From Chitinivibrionales bacterium (GTDB lineage Bacteria > Fibrobacterota > Chitinivibrionia > Chitinivibrionales > FEN-1185): a stretch of DNA of 64,000 nt. The notes beneath the pieces are model-generated. The model was not told where the DNA came from. It did no database searches and saw nothing but the letters and a program-made list of their open reading frames with translations. The position numbers and the translations under genes were made by a program. The stretch lies in NCBI GenBank assembly GCA_035516255.1, contig DATJAL010000042.1, positions 1 through 64,000 on the forward strand. Reading direction: 5' to 3'. Below, piece after piece: positions 37,422 through 45,926 of the stretch (the first letter of the stretch is position 1; each line of letters begins with the position of its first letter).

Positions 37422-39224
37422 TTATCTCGATTCCATCAGATTGATCCGCTTCGAAGCGCTGAACCCCTCTCCCTCCACCTTGAAAATGATGATGCCGTTT
37501 GCAAGCGACGCGTTCTTGAGATTGATCAAATGCGTGCCCGCGGTGAGGAATTTTTTCGTTGAAAGCTGTGAGATCTTCTGGCCGTTGAGCACATAGGCCG
37601 AAACCGACACGTTCTGGCTTTTCGGGATGATGAGCGACAGCGTTTTCGTTGACGCCGAGTAGGATATCACCGGTTTCTTCGCATCGACCGTTTTGCGCTG
37701 CACGGGCAGCACGGCGGTCACCTTTACAATAGGGACAACCACGGTCGCCGCGCTCCGGTCGTAGCCGAGCATCTTTGCGGTGATTGCAAGGCTGGATGCG
37801 GTGTCGCTGTCGGTAAAGCTGAGAAAATTCATTGTATCGGACCCGGCTGGTGCAAGCGTGATCTTCGTGGGGGTCATGGCGCACACGAGATTGCGGCCGA
37901 ACCAGAACACGGTGTCCCTGGGCGGCGCAATGGCGATCATGTCAAACTGGCAGCTCGAGGGGAAATCGTACTCGACCGTTGCCATCGAATTGTTCTTTAC
38001 GATGTAGCGAACCAGGATGTCGTTGCCGGCCGTATACTGGGGCTTTTCGGTTGCCACGATGAACGACACGTCGCTCACGGTCGTGGTTTCGGGGTTGGCA
38101 TACGCCGGCGTCAGAATAAAGTTGACGGTGACGGAACTGTTGGAAAACAAGGACGCCTGTTTGCTTTCCGTTGCGTATCCGGCCTTTGACGCGGTGACGG
38201 TCACCGTTGAATTGTCGTAGGTGACCGGGACGCTGTCGATCGTGTACAAGCCCTCCGCATCGGTGACAGAGACATACTGGTTGCCCAACAAAATGGGCAA
38301 GGCCGCGTTTGCCTGCGGTTGTATCAGGACGGGGACGTAAACGGTGACGCTGCATCCCTCGATAGGCGGAGAAGCGCAGGGAATCCCAGGACAGGGTGGC
38401 TGATATTTTTTAACGCTTCCGGTTACCGTGCACACCGCCCCGGTTGAAAGCAACGAAACGTTAACCACCGTGTCGGGCGGGACCTGGATGCTGACGTCGC
38501 GGGATTGATATCCGCTCGCGACAAATCCCAGCGCATAGGCCCCCTGCGGCACGCTCGCAAAGGAAAATTTCCCTGATGCATCGGTGACCGTCGAGTCGAT
38601 AATGGCGTACAACGGATACGCGATGGCGGTGCTCTTTTTTGCAAGCACGACCGGCAGGCCTGAACCGGTCTTAAGGTACACGGCGGTATTTGGTATCGGG
38701 ACACTCACGGCAAGCGCGCCCGGGTCCTGGATCACGGTGCCGGATACCCGGTAGGATACCGTTTGCTCGGTGACGGTGAAGGCGGTGACCTCAGTTCCGC
38801 CGCCGGTGCTGTCAACCACCGTGTAATTGCCCACGGCAAGCTTTCCGAATGCGAACCGCGGCCCGTAATCGGTGACTACCGCGAGGCACGGCATTCCGAG
38901 CATGAGCGGAGGATTTTGGGTGTAGGTCAGCGCAATGACGTAATTTTGGGCGCACGGCGCTCTCACGCAAACGAAATTGCTTGTCTGCATGATTTTGAAG
39001 GAAGCCGTGTACGTCGGCACGCAGGAGCTGCTCGACTGTCCCAGGATCAGCCACAGCGCGACGCTGTCGTTCTGCGTCGGCGCGGAAGGGGTGAGCACGG
39101 CCTGGGGAAACAACGGGAGCACCGGGCCGATGGGCAACGCCTTGATGACGGGTGGGGCCATAAGGGAAATGAACGACAGCAAAACAAGAACTGCGCAGGC
39201 TGAAATTTTTCTGGGGTTTTTCAT
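37422..39224 (-). CDS. Secreted multidomain protein: carboxypeptidase-regulatory-like repeats and BsuPI domain
   Basis: A 600-residue protein: signal peptide (1-29), an Ig-like domain, two carboxypeptidase regulatory-like beta domains (about 157-258 and 264-365; each ends in a GYxxxxx-type strand), a BsuPI-like domain (from about 385, SFIVATEKPQYTAGNDILVRYIV), and a C-terminal VSAYVLNGQKI..ANGIIIFKVEGE tail of the sorting type. Probably exposed on the surface or secreted; BsuPI domains can inhibit proteases, and a subtilase is encoded at 21723. A promoter and dyad lie upstream at 39300-39348. Confidence 0.75.
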   Translation of the reverse strand: MKNPRKISACAVLVLLSFISLMAPPVIKALPIGPVLPLFPQAVLTPSAPTQNDSVALWLILGQSSSSCVPTYTASFKIMQTSNFVCVRAPCAQNYVIALTYTQNPPLMLGMPCLAVVTDYGPRFAFGKLAVGNYTVVDSTGGGTEVTAFTVTEQTVSYRVSGTVIQDPGALAVSVPIPNTAVYLKTGSGLPVVLAKKSTAIAYPLYAIIDSTVTDASGKFSFASVPQGAYALGFVASGYQSRDVSIQVPPDTVVNVSLLSTGAVCTVTGSVKKYQPPCPGIPCASPPIEGCSVTVYVPVLIQPQANAALPILLGNQYVSVTDAEGLYTIDSVPVTYDNSTVTVTASKAGYATESKQASLFSNSSVTVNFILTPAYANPETTTVSDVSFIVATEKPQYTAGNDILVRYIVKNNSMATVEYDFPSSCQFDMIAIAPPRDTVFWFGRNLVCAMTPTKITLAPAGSDTMNFLSFTDSDTASSLAITAKMLGYDRSAATVVVPIVKVTAVLPVQRKTVDAKKPVISYSASTKTLSLIIPKSQNVSVSAYVLNGQKISQLSTKKFLTAGTHLINLKNASLANGIIIFKVEGEGFSASKRINLMESR

Positions 39225-39299
39225 AGGGCCTCCATGAACAATTTTCTCTAATTAAGGAAAGAAAGTTCGTTTTTATTAGTTAAACGGATCTTCAGCCAT

Positions 39300-39329
39300 A
39301 ATATATCACGAAATCATGAATTTTGTCAA
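39300..39329 (-). promoter_or_regulatory. Sigma-70-type promoter for the BsuPI-domain gene
   Basis: On the minus strand a perfect TTGACA (39329-39324), 18-base spacer and TATATT (39305-39300), about 76 bases before the ATG at 39224. Confidence 0.7.
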
Positions 39330-39348
39330 TCGTAAATTAAAATTCATG
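39315..39348. promoter_or_regulatory. Operator-like inverted repeat over the -35 box
   Basis: CATGAATTTT (39315-39324) and AAAATTCATG (39339-39348) form a perfect 10-bp inverted repeat with a 14-base gap that contains most of the TTGACA. A dimeric repressor bound here would block the promoter. Confidence 0.55.
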
Positions 39349-39644
39349 TATTCCAAAGAATACTCACAACACCTGGTTCGCTTGATAAAACATTGATGAT
39401 GAATGAAGTAATGATTACTGAAAAATTGGGTGGGCCAATGATTCCCGATAGTCTTTAAAGGAAAAATCCTTTGCGTTTTTTATCTTGTTGCCATCAACGA
39501 AACAAGTAACCTTCCCAAATCAACAGGAGGATGTCATTTATCAATTCCACAATCTACATTTTACATTCTACAATTTTATAATGCCCCAAATTATTTTACC
39601 TTATCAACCCGATACATCCACAAATACTCCTAGAAAGCGGCAGC

Positions 39645-41036
39645 ATGAAACTCAGCATTTCCAAGACGGCCCATTCGCCCACGCAAATCGTCTTCCTGAC
39701 AAAAGAGAACGCCCAGATGGTCCCTGATTTTTCGGGGAAGAAAAACGACACCACGGTCCGTTACGACGGCAAGAAGGCGGTCATCTACTGCGGCCTCGGT
39801 GAAAAAGACGCGGTTTCGGCGGGCGTCATCAGGAGCGCTGCGGCCGCGGGCGCGCAGAAGGCGCTCGAGCTCAAGCGGGGCGACATTTCGCTCTTTGCGC
39901 CGCGCGCGGGACGCCGCGCCGATTCCTGGGTGCCGGCGCTCGAGGGAACGGTCCTCGGCGCGTACAAGTTCACAAAGTATAAAACCGAAAAGGCAACGCC
40001 GCTTTCTTCCGTGGAGCTGGTGGCCGACGGCGCTTCCCAGCGCGGCGCGGGCCGGGTGCTTTTCATCTGCGAATGCGTCAATTACAGCCGCGACCTTGTC
40101 AACGAAAACGCCCACGTGGCCTTCCCCGAATTCCTGGCCCAGCAGGCGCGGCTCGTTGCAAAAGAAGGCGGCATGACCGTTGAGGTGCTTGCCGAAAAGG
40201 AAATTGAGAAAAAAGGCCTGCATTTGCTCGCGGCCGTGGGCCGCGGGTCTGAATACCCGCCGCGCCTCGTTTGCATCGAGTACCGGGGCAACCCGGGCTC
40301 AAAGGAGAAAACCGCGATCGTGGGAAAGGGCATCACCTTTGATTCGGGCGGGCAGAACCTTAAGCCCACGGGCCATATCGAGACCATGCGCTGCGACATG
40401 GCAGGCAGCGCTGCCGTGCTCGGCGTTATGAAGGCGCTGGGCGAACTGAAGCCCAGGGTCAACGTGGTGGGCGTGTGCGCGCTGGCGCACAACGCCATCG
40501 GCGAGCACGCCTATTTCCCGGGCGACGTTTACGCGTCGTACAGCGGGAAGACCGTTGAGGTCCTGAGCACCGACGCCGAGGGAAGGCTCGTGCTTGCGGA
40601 CGCGATTTCGTATTGTAAAGACGCCTTCAAGCCCACCCGCATCATCGACCTCGCCACGCTCACTGGCGGCATCCTTACCGCCCTGGGCACCACCACGGCC
40701 GGGCTGTTTTCCAACGATGACGACCTTGCCAAGCGGCTGTTCGCCGCGGGCGAGGAGGCGGGCGAGCGGCTCTGGCGATTCCCGCTGTACGAGGAGTACG
40801 CCGAGACCATGAAGAGCGACATCGCCGACCTGCGCAACGTGAGCAGCCTTTCAAAGGGATACGCGAGCTCCATTACGGGCGCGGCGTTCATCCAGGAATT
40901 CGTGGGCGCGATCCCGTGGGCGCACCTTGACATCGCAGGAACCGCCTTCAACGAGGAGAAGGCTAAGGGCGAGGTGCCGCAGTTCGCCACCGGCTTCGGC
41001 GTGCGGCTTTTGTTGAAATTTCTCGGTGCGGAATAG
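39645..41036 (+). CDS. pepA: Leucyl aminopeptidase (M17)
   Basis: A cytosolic two-metal aminopeptidase removing N-terminal residues from peptides. The 463-residue product has all M17 ligands: Lys228 and Asp233 in GKGITFDSGG, Asp251 in CDMAGS, and Asp310, Glu312 and Arg314 in STDAEGRL (usually NTDAEGRL). The N-terminal domain (1-150) is diverged as normal. It stands alone; a weak terminator follows. Confidence 0.95.
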   Translation: MKLSISKTAHSPTQIVFLTKENAQMVPDFSGKKNDTTVRYDGKKAVIYCGLGEKDAVSAGVIRSAAAAGAQKALELKRGDISLFAPRAGRRADSWVPALEGTVLGAYKFTKYKTEKATPLSSVELVADGASQRGAGRVLFICECVNYSRDLVNENAHVAFPEFLAQQARLVAKEGGMTVEVLAEKEIEKKGLHLLAAVGRGSEYPPRLVCIEYRGNPGSKEKTAIVGKGITFDSGGQNLKPTGHIETMRCDMAGSAAVLGVMKALGELKPRVNVVGVCALAHNAIGEHAYFPGDVYASYSGKTVEVLSTDAEGRLVLADAISYCKDAFKPTRIIDLATLTGGILTALGTTTAGLFSNDDDLAKRLFAAGEEAGERLWRFPLYEEYAETMKSDIADLRNVSSLSKGYASSITGAAFIQEFVGAIPWAHLDIAGTAFNEEKAKGEVPQFATGFGVRLLLKFLGAE

Positions 41037-41051
41037 TACAGTATCAGTAGA

Positions 41052-41070
41052 CCGCATAGTGCGGATTTTT
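41052..41070 (+). terminator. Short terminator after pepA
   Basis: CCGCA-TAG-TGCGG followed by ATTTTT, 16 bases after the stop. The stem is only 5 bp. Confidence 0.4.
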
Positions 41071-41128
41071 ATTAACTCGGTCCTTCGGGCGGAAAGACAA
41101 TAGTGTCACAGCCTTAGTCCGGATGCAT

Positions 41129-41177
41129 AAAATTACAGCGGGGACGCTTCGGGATCCGGGGCCTTCAGCCCCTGGAA
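41129..41177 (-). repeat. Partial R3 repeat
   Basis: Matches the GCGGGGA...GGGGCCTTCAGCCCCTGG section of the R3 copy at 4058-4124, with the same hairpin, directly beside R1 copy A. The pair fills most of the 414-base gap before the GAF protein gene. Confidence 0.55.
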
Positions 41178-41229
41178 AACAAAAAATGGTTGTGCACCTT
41201 AAGCTGCGCTGCTTGACAGAAAGGCAAGA

Positions 41230-41416
41230 ATGGTGGTTTACTTATACCAAGCGTTAGGCCGGACTGGAGGCCGCGCTAAAGCGCGGTGCTGCCCGGACCC
41301 CGGCGGTCTTCCGCCATCGGGCCGTGGCAGCCCGAGCCGAAGGACGACGACCCTTGGAAGCACCCGAAGGGGTGGACCGGAAGGAGGGCCGCCGCGGCGA
41401 AGCCGCGGAACGCCCA
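41230..41416 (-). repeat. Dispersed intergenic repeat R1, copy A
   Basis: Inverse-oriented counterpart of copy B (45513-45673). Both ends match: TGGGCGTTCCGC at 41416 and CCTAACGCTTGG (ending 41247), continuing into TAAACCACC-like sequence. The first hairpin is CCGCGG-CTTCG-CCGCGG where copy B has CCGCCG-CTTCG-CGGCGG, a paired change. The DNA is open in the frame of the following gene and could be mistaken for its N-terminus. Confidence 0.7.
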
Positions 41417-41450
41417 GATTTTTATTTTTTTCCAAAAATTTATAAGGTTT

Positions 41451-43274
41451 ATGCAGCTCATCAAGGCAAAATCGCACACCATCGCCATCGTGGGCATCAA
41501 CCGCGAAAGCGCCGCGGTGCTCTCCGAGCTGCTCGAGACCGAGGGAGCGCGGGTGGTGCGGATCGTCAACCACGAGACCGAAGACCTCGCCGACCTGCGG
41601 CAGTTTCCCCAGATCGACATCATCATCAACACCACCAACGATGCAAGCGTGTACCGGGCGCTGCGCAAGCTCGACCTGCCCAACGTCGACATCCTGAGCG
41701 GCCTTTCGGCGCGCATCCTGTTTTCGGCAGGCGCGCGCGAGGCTCTCGGGCCCGGGCTCACCGACGACAAAAACCGGCTGCTGAACTCCCTCCACGAGAT
41801 CCGCGAGGCGATCTACCTTTCGAAGAACAAGGAGGAGCTGCTCAAGCTCGTGCTCGACGTGGCCATCCGCTCCAGCGCTGCCGACTCCGGCTCCATCATG
41901 CTCATCGACCCCAAGAAAAAAACGCTCAAGATAGAGATCGCCGAGGGGCTCGAGCCGGGCATCGTCAAATCGACGACGCAGAAGCTCGGCAAGGGCATCG
42001 CCGGCACCGTGGCCAAGACGGGCGTGCCCCTGCTCATCAAGGGCGCGGCCGACCGCGAGCGCTACGCCTCGGAGTTCGAGCGCAAGGACCTCGTGTCGTC
42101 GATCTGCACGCCGCTGCTCATCGGCGAGGAGGTGGTGGGCATCCTGAGCATCAACAGCAAGACGCCGCAGCGCGTCTTCTCGGAGGGCGACCTCGCGTAT
42201 GTAAAGAAACTGGGCGATTTCACGGCCGACATCATCAAGACCTCCAAGGAATACGAGCGCTCGACCAGCTCCACCTTCTACCTGTCGCTGCTCAACAACG
42301 CGCGAGACATCCTCGGCCTCAAGTATCCGTTCGACGAACGCGTCAACCTCCTCTTGCTCAAGCTCGTCAATGCGTTCGGGGGCGAGATCTGCAACTACTA
42401 TGACTATGTCCCCGAAAAGGCGGTGTTTCTCGCCAAGGCGTCGAGTTCCTTCAACATCGGATTGATAAAAGGGAAAAAACTGAAGCTCAACGAATATTTT
42501 TCGAAGCTCGTGCTCCAGGGCGGCGACAAGGTGGCGCTGTGCGTCCCGGACAAAAAGGACGGCGGCAACAAGGCGGGCGTCGGCAAATGGTACCTCATGC
42601 AGCCGGTCAAGGTGGCCGGCGACATGGTGGGCTTGCTCTTCCTGCACCTCGTGGCCGACGCCGACGACATGAAGGAGGAGTCGTCGGTGCTCGCCAAGAT
42701 CGGCGGCATGATCGCAGCGGAGCTGGCCAAGAACCTCGAGATGGAGTCCTTCAGGGTGCAGTCCATCAAGTTCTCCGCGATTTCGGAGGTGTCGTTCGAC
42801 CTCGCCTCGGCCCGCAACCGCGCCGAATGCGCCAACCTCATCAACTCGCACGCGTGCGTCATCCTCGAGGCCGAGAGCTCCATCCTCCGGCTTTACAACG
42901 AGAAGACGAGGGAGCTTGACATCCTCGACTCGTTCTCGCTCAAGACGTTCGCCCATCTCAAGGAACTCGAGGTGCTCGACGGCATGGTGAGCCGCGACGC
43001 GATGCTCAACAAAAACGCCATCATCATCAAGGACCTGGCGAACTCGCCGTACGGCTGGGTGGGCATGGACTCGCGCTCGGTGATGTGCATGTACCTCGAG
43101 CGCAACGGCCGTATCATCGGCACGCTGTCGCTGTATGACAAGAAATCGCTCGACCTGTACACGGCAAAGAATTTCACACAGAAAGACAAGGAAATATTCC
43201 TCAACTTCTGTCTCCAGGTCGCCAAGGCGCTCGACCGGTTCATACCGCACGAAGGCGAGGCGCCTTTGCGGTGA
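41451..43274 (+). CDS. Sensor-like protein: Rossmann-type N-terminus plus GAF domains
   Basis: A 607-residue soluble protein. Residues 5-95 resemble a nucleotide-binding Rossmann module (IAIVGINRESAAVLSELLET, then VVRIVN and IDIIINTTNDASVYRAL). A helix (about 115-140) leads to a GAF domain (about 135-275, SGSIMLIDPKKKTLKIEIAEG...GIAGTVAKTGVPLLIKG). Less conserved sensor-like regions follow, the last (about 450-600) again GAF-like. No kinase, cyclase or DNA-binding output is visible. ATG 41451 with AAGG upstream is preferred over ATG 41286, whose extra 55 codons are repeat R1. Confidence 0.75.
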   Translation: MQLIKAKSHTIAIVGINRESAAVLSELLETEGARVVRIVNHETEDLADLRQFPQIDIIINTTNDASVYRALRKLDLPNVDILSGLSARILFSAGAREALGPGLTDDKNRLLNSLHEIREAIYLSKNKEELLKLVLDVAIRSSAADSGSIMLIDPKKKTLKIEIAEGLEPGIVKSTTQKLGKGIAGTVAKTGVPLLIKGAADRERYASEFERKDLVSSICTPLLIGEEVVGILSINSKTPQRVFSEGDLAYVKKLGDFTADIIKTSKEYERSTSSTFYLSLLNNARDILGLKYPFDERVNLLLLKLVNAFGGEICNYYDYVPEKAVFLAKASSSFNIGLIKGKKLKLNEYFSKLVLQGGDKVALCVPDKKDGGNKAGVGKWYLMQPVKVAGDMVGLLFLHLVADADDMKEESSVLAKIGGMIAAELAKNLEMESFRVQSIKFSAISEVSFDLASARNRAECANLINSHACVILEAESSILRLYNEKTRELDILDSFSLKTFAHLKELEVLDGMVSRDAMLNKNAIIIKDLANSPYGWVGMDSRSVMCMYLERNGRIIGTLSLYDKKSLDLYTAKNFTQKDKEIFLNFCLQVAKALDRFIPHEGEAPLR

Positions 43275-43311
43275 GTTTTTTGATCCTGTCATACAAGGAA
43301 CCTGGTTTACG

Positions 43312-44340
43312 ATGAGCGAACCGCAGCCTATTCCAAAAAAGTCCTTTCTCCTGAATAATAAAACGTTTCAAACGGCCTTCGTGTACCTTGTGGCCGCCGC
43401 GGCCCTGTGCTGGGTGTTCCACGATGTCAACTTCGGCAGCCTTAAGAAAGAATTTTTCCATATCGTCTGGCCGCTCGCGTTGCTGGGCATGCTCGTTGAC
43501 ATCGGCCGGTACGTCACCCAGACCATCCGGTGGAACCTGCTGCTCAGCCCGTTCGGCAGGATTTCCCTGCTCAAGACATTTCAAACGCTTTACGCGGGGA
43601 TTTTCCTCAACCTCATCCTGCCCTTGCGGGTAGGCGAGGTCGCGCGCGCCTATCTTGCTTCGCGTTTTTCCGGCGCGCGCTTTTGGAGCGTGGTGTCTTC
43701 CATGGCCGTGGAATACCTGTTCGACGGCATCTGGTTTGCCGCCGGCATCGGCATCGTCGCGCTGATGGTGCCGCTGCCCGGCAACGTGCTGGTCGCCGCC
43801 AGGATCATTGGCGCGGCGGCGTTTGCAGCCGCGGCGCTCTTCGTGTTCCTTGTTTTTTTCAAAAGGGGAGGCCCGAACGCCGCGCCCGCCCGGAAAGGGA
43901 TTTTCGGCAGCATCGTGCACTTTCTTGACACAACAAGAAAAGGCCTCCAGGTGATCGGCCGCACCCACCGGTTCTGGGCTTCGCTGTTTGTGTCGAGCTT
44001 CGACATCATGTTCCACATCGTGGCGTTCTGGATCCTCCTGCACGCCTACGGCATCCGCCAGCCGCTCATCGTGGCCGCCGCCGTTCTTCTGTTCATCTTC
44101 GTGGGCCTGATCATTCCCAATGCGCCTTCAAATGTCGGATCGTTCCAGTTTTTATGCGTGCTCGGCCTCCTGGCGTTCGGGGTCGATAAAACGACGGCCG
44201 GCGGGTTTTCGGTCTTTTTTTTCGTAATGGTGAATATTCCCCAGGTGGTGATCGGATGGATCTCGTTCATGAAGAGCGGCGAGAAGCTGGGCGAGATCCG
44301 CGCCCGCGTCGCGTCGCTCCGGCTTTCGAGCAAGGAGTAA
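43312..44340 (+). CDS. Flippase-like membrane protein (LPG synthase TM / UPF0104 family)
   Basis: A 342-residue inner-membrane protein with about eight helices. Family landmarks are TIRWNLLL, LFLNLILPLRVGEVARAYL-like segment (about 103-121; here AGIFLNLILPLRVGEVARAY) and PNAPSNVGSFQFL (about 267-279). Relatives translocate or modify lipid-linked molecules (for example the flippase part of MprF). No glycosyltransferase is adjacent. It starts 37 bases after the GAF protein, so co-transcription is likely. Confidence 0.85.
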   Translation: MSEPQPIPKKSFLLNNKTFQTAFVYLVAAAALCWVFHDVNFGSLKKEFFHIVWPLALLGMLVDIGRYVTQTIRWNLLLSPFGRISLLKTFQTLYAGIFLNLILPLRVGEVARAYLASRFSGARFWSVVSSMAVEYLFDGIWFAAGIGIVALMVPLPGNVLVAARIIGAAAFAAAALFVFLVFFKRGGPNAAPARKGIFGSIVHFLDTTRKGLQVIGRTHRFWASLFVSSFDIMFHIVAFWILLHAYGIRQPLIVAAAVLLFIFVGLIIPNAPSNVGSFQFLCVLGLLAFGVDKTTAGGFSVFFFVMVNIPQVVIGWISFMKSGEKLGEIRARVASLRLSSKE

Positions 44341-44349
44341 CACCCGTTC

Positions 44350-45093
44350 ATGCGCTTTCATGCCGCAGTGTTCGACCTCGACGGCACGCTGCTCGACACG
44401 CTCGCCGACATCGCGGCGGCGGTGAACCGGGCGCTTGCGTCGCTTGGCCTGCCGCCGCACCAGGTTGACGACTACCGGCTTTTTGTGGGCGAGGGGATAA
44501 GGGTGCTGGCGCAGCGGGTCCTGCCGCCCGACCGGCAAAGCGACGCGGAAGTAACGGCGTGCCTGTCCGCGATCAACAGTGAATACGGAAAAGGGCTGTT
44601 CGGGGAAACGAGACCATACCCCGGCATCTCCGAACTGCTGGATGCCCTTGTCAAAAGAAAAATGTCGCTCGCGATCGTGTCCAACAAGCCGCACGACCTC
44701 ACGCTCCGGTCCGTAAACAAACTTCTGGCGGGCGTTCCCTTCGGCGCGGTGCTCGGCGAGCGAAAGGGCGTTGCGACAAAGCCGGACCCTGCCATCGCCC
44801 TTGAAGCGGCCTCGCAGCTCCACGTTGAGCCCGCCGCGTGTGTTTACATAGGAGACTCGGGCATCGACATGCAGACCGCGAAGCGGGCCGGCATGTTTCC
44901 GGTGGGCGCGCTGTGGGGGTTCAGGGGAAAAGAGGAACTGGTGAGGAGCGGGGCAAGGGCGCTGATCGGAAGTCCGTTGGAACTTATAAAGGTGATCGAC
45001 AACCCCTTTGAAGGCATGGCGGGCAGTATCGGAGCCAATGGCGACATGCTCAAGTCGCTCATGGACGACAAGAAATTCGAGCGCGAATTGTGA
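44350..45093 (+). CDS. HAD-family phosphatase, phosphoglycolate phosphatase-like
   Basis: A 247-residue hydrolase with motif I DLDGTLLDT (Asp9, Asp11), a helical cap, motif II SNKPH, motif III Lys in TKPDPAI, and motif IV GDSGIDMQTAKRAG. The pattern fits Gph-type enzymes that remove phosphate from 2-phosphoglycolate, but substrates of this branch vary. About 20 extra residues follow the usual end. It begins 9 bases after the flippase-like gene. Confidence 0.88.
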   Translation: MRFHAAVFDLDGTLLDTLADIAAAVNRALASLGLPPHQVDDYRLFVGEGIRVLAQRVLPPDRQSDAEVTACLSAINSEYGKGLFGETRPYPGISELLDALVKRKMSLAIVSNKPHDLTLRSVNKLLAGVPFGAVLGERKGVATKPDPAIALEAASQLHVEPAACVYIGDSGIDMQTAKRAGMFPVGALWGFRGKEELVRSGARALIGSPLELIKVIDNPFEGMAGSIGANGDMLKSLMDDKKFEREL

Positions 45094-45214
45094 AGGCTCA
45101 GAAAAACATGCCAGTCGTCCTCAGACGAAATTTAAATTCTTGATGGTATTTAAGATCAAGGTACCGTTCCTTGACGCCGATTAAAATCGTCCCCAATAAA
45201 AAGGAGAATTTTCC

Positions 45215-45484
45215 ATGGTCACCGCCCTCGTCCTTCTCACCGTCGACCGCGACAAGGTCGACACCATCGCGCAGCAGCTCTCCGACATGAAAGGCGTTTC
45301 GGAGGTGTATTCGGTCGCCGGCAGGTACGACCTGGCCGTGGTGATCCGCACCAAGGACAACGAGGGGCTCGCCGACCTCGTGACCGGCACCATGCTCAAG
45401 GTGAAGGGCATCCAGAAGTCGGAGACGCTCATCTCGTTCCGGGTGTATTCGAAGCATGATCTGGAGAGCATGTTCTCGATATAA
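45215..45484 (+). CDS. Stand-alone Lrp/AsnC ligand-binding domain protein
   Basis: An 89-residue protein consisting only of the RAM/AsnC effector domain (MVTALVLLTVDRDKVDTIAQ, then VAGRYDLAVVIRTKD), without the DNA-binding helix-turn-helix. Such proteins oligomerise and bind amino acids, and may modulate full-length Lrp partners. ATG 45215 has AAAAAGGAGAA upstream. Confidence 0.88.
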   Translation: MVTALVLLTVDRDKVDTIAQQLSDMKGVSEVYSVAGRYDLAVVIRTKDNEGLADLVTGTMLKVKGIQKSETLISFRVYSKHDLESMFSI

Positions 45485-45512
45485 TAAGCTTCTTTACAAA
45501 ATAAGAAAAATA

Positions 45513-45673
45513 TGGGCGTTCCGCCGCTTCGCGGCGGCGGCCCTCCTTCCGAGCTCGGCCTTCGGCCTCGTTGCCGGACCGCCCGAAGTCGCCTTCGGCG
45601 AGGGGTCGGCCGGCAACGCGCTCTTGCGCGCCCTGCAGTCCGGCCTAACGCTTGGCATCAGTCAAACACCACT
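45513..45673 (+). repeat. Dispersed intergenic repeat R1, copy B
   Basis: Reference copy in plus orientation: TGGGCGTTCC start, stacked hairpins with TTCG-type loops (CCGCCG-CTTCG-CGGCGG; GGCC-TTC-GGCC), CGTTGCCGGACCGCCCG, and GTCCGGCCTAACGCTTGG at the end, then CAAACACCAC. It lies directly next to R3 copy b. Together they fill the 442-base gap before the PAS protein gene. Confidence 0.7.
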
Positions 45674-45679
45674 GCTGAT

Positions 45680-45800
45680 TTATTTCTTTTGCCATCAGCG
45701 CCGCCCCCGAGGCAGGAGGATCAGCCGCTCGTGCTGTCCGAGCCCGTTAATCTTTTTTCTTACATACCGGGTGTGTTCACGAGTGGGGTTCGGGGGTGCG
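45680..45800 (+). repeat. Dispersed intergenic repeat R3, copy b
   Basis: Shares CATCAGCGCCG, GAGGC.GGA.GATCAGCCGCT and GTTCAC.AG.GG blocks with the minus-strand reading of 4200-4312. It ends in GGGGGTGCGGCCCCC. No gene seen here or in 45801-45926. Confidence 0.55.
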
Positions 45801-45926
45801 GCCCCCGCTCCATACAAGTAGTATAAAAATTCCATTTTATTTATACCCACTTTGTCCCGTCTATGATATAATCTGGATAAATAAGCAGTTCATTTTTGTA
45901 AAATAACGGAAGTAATTTTACTCTCC

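Larger units (their letters stand above)
39225..39644. other. 420-base AT-rich gap between divergent genes
   Basis: It holds the minus-strand promoter and dyad (39300-39348) for the BsuPI-domain gene. The rest is AT-rich with short degenerate tracts (ATTCCACAATCTACATTTTACATTCTAC type around 39543-39575). No gene or clear plus-strand promoter for pepA was found. Confidence 0.5.

Noticed and set aside
41251-41260. GTTAGGC / GCCTAAC at R1 ends (also 45643-45650) look like integron attC core sites
   Set aside because: Only one core per element, in the wrong relative arrangement to its other end; no integrase, no cassette array, and copy C changes the motif.
41286-41450. 55-codon N-terminal extension of the GAF protein
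   Set aside because: It is repeat R1 read through in frame; a better start with a ribosome site is at 41451.
41238-43292. A 684-codon antisense open frame, longer than the sense gene
   Set aside because: It is a GC-rich shadow; the sense strand shows clear GAF-domain sequence and the antisense product has no family features.
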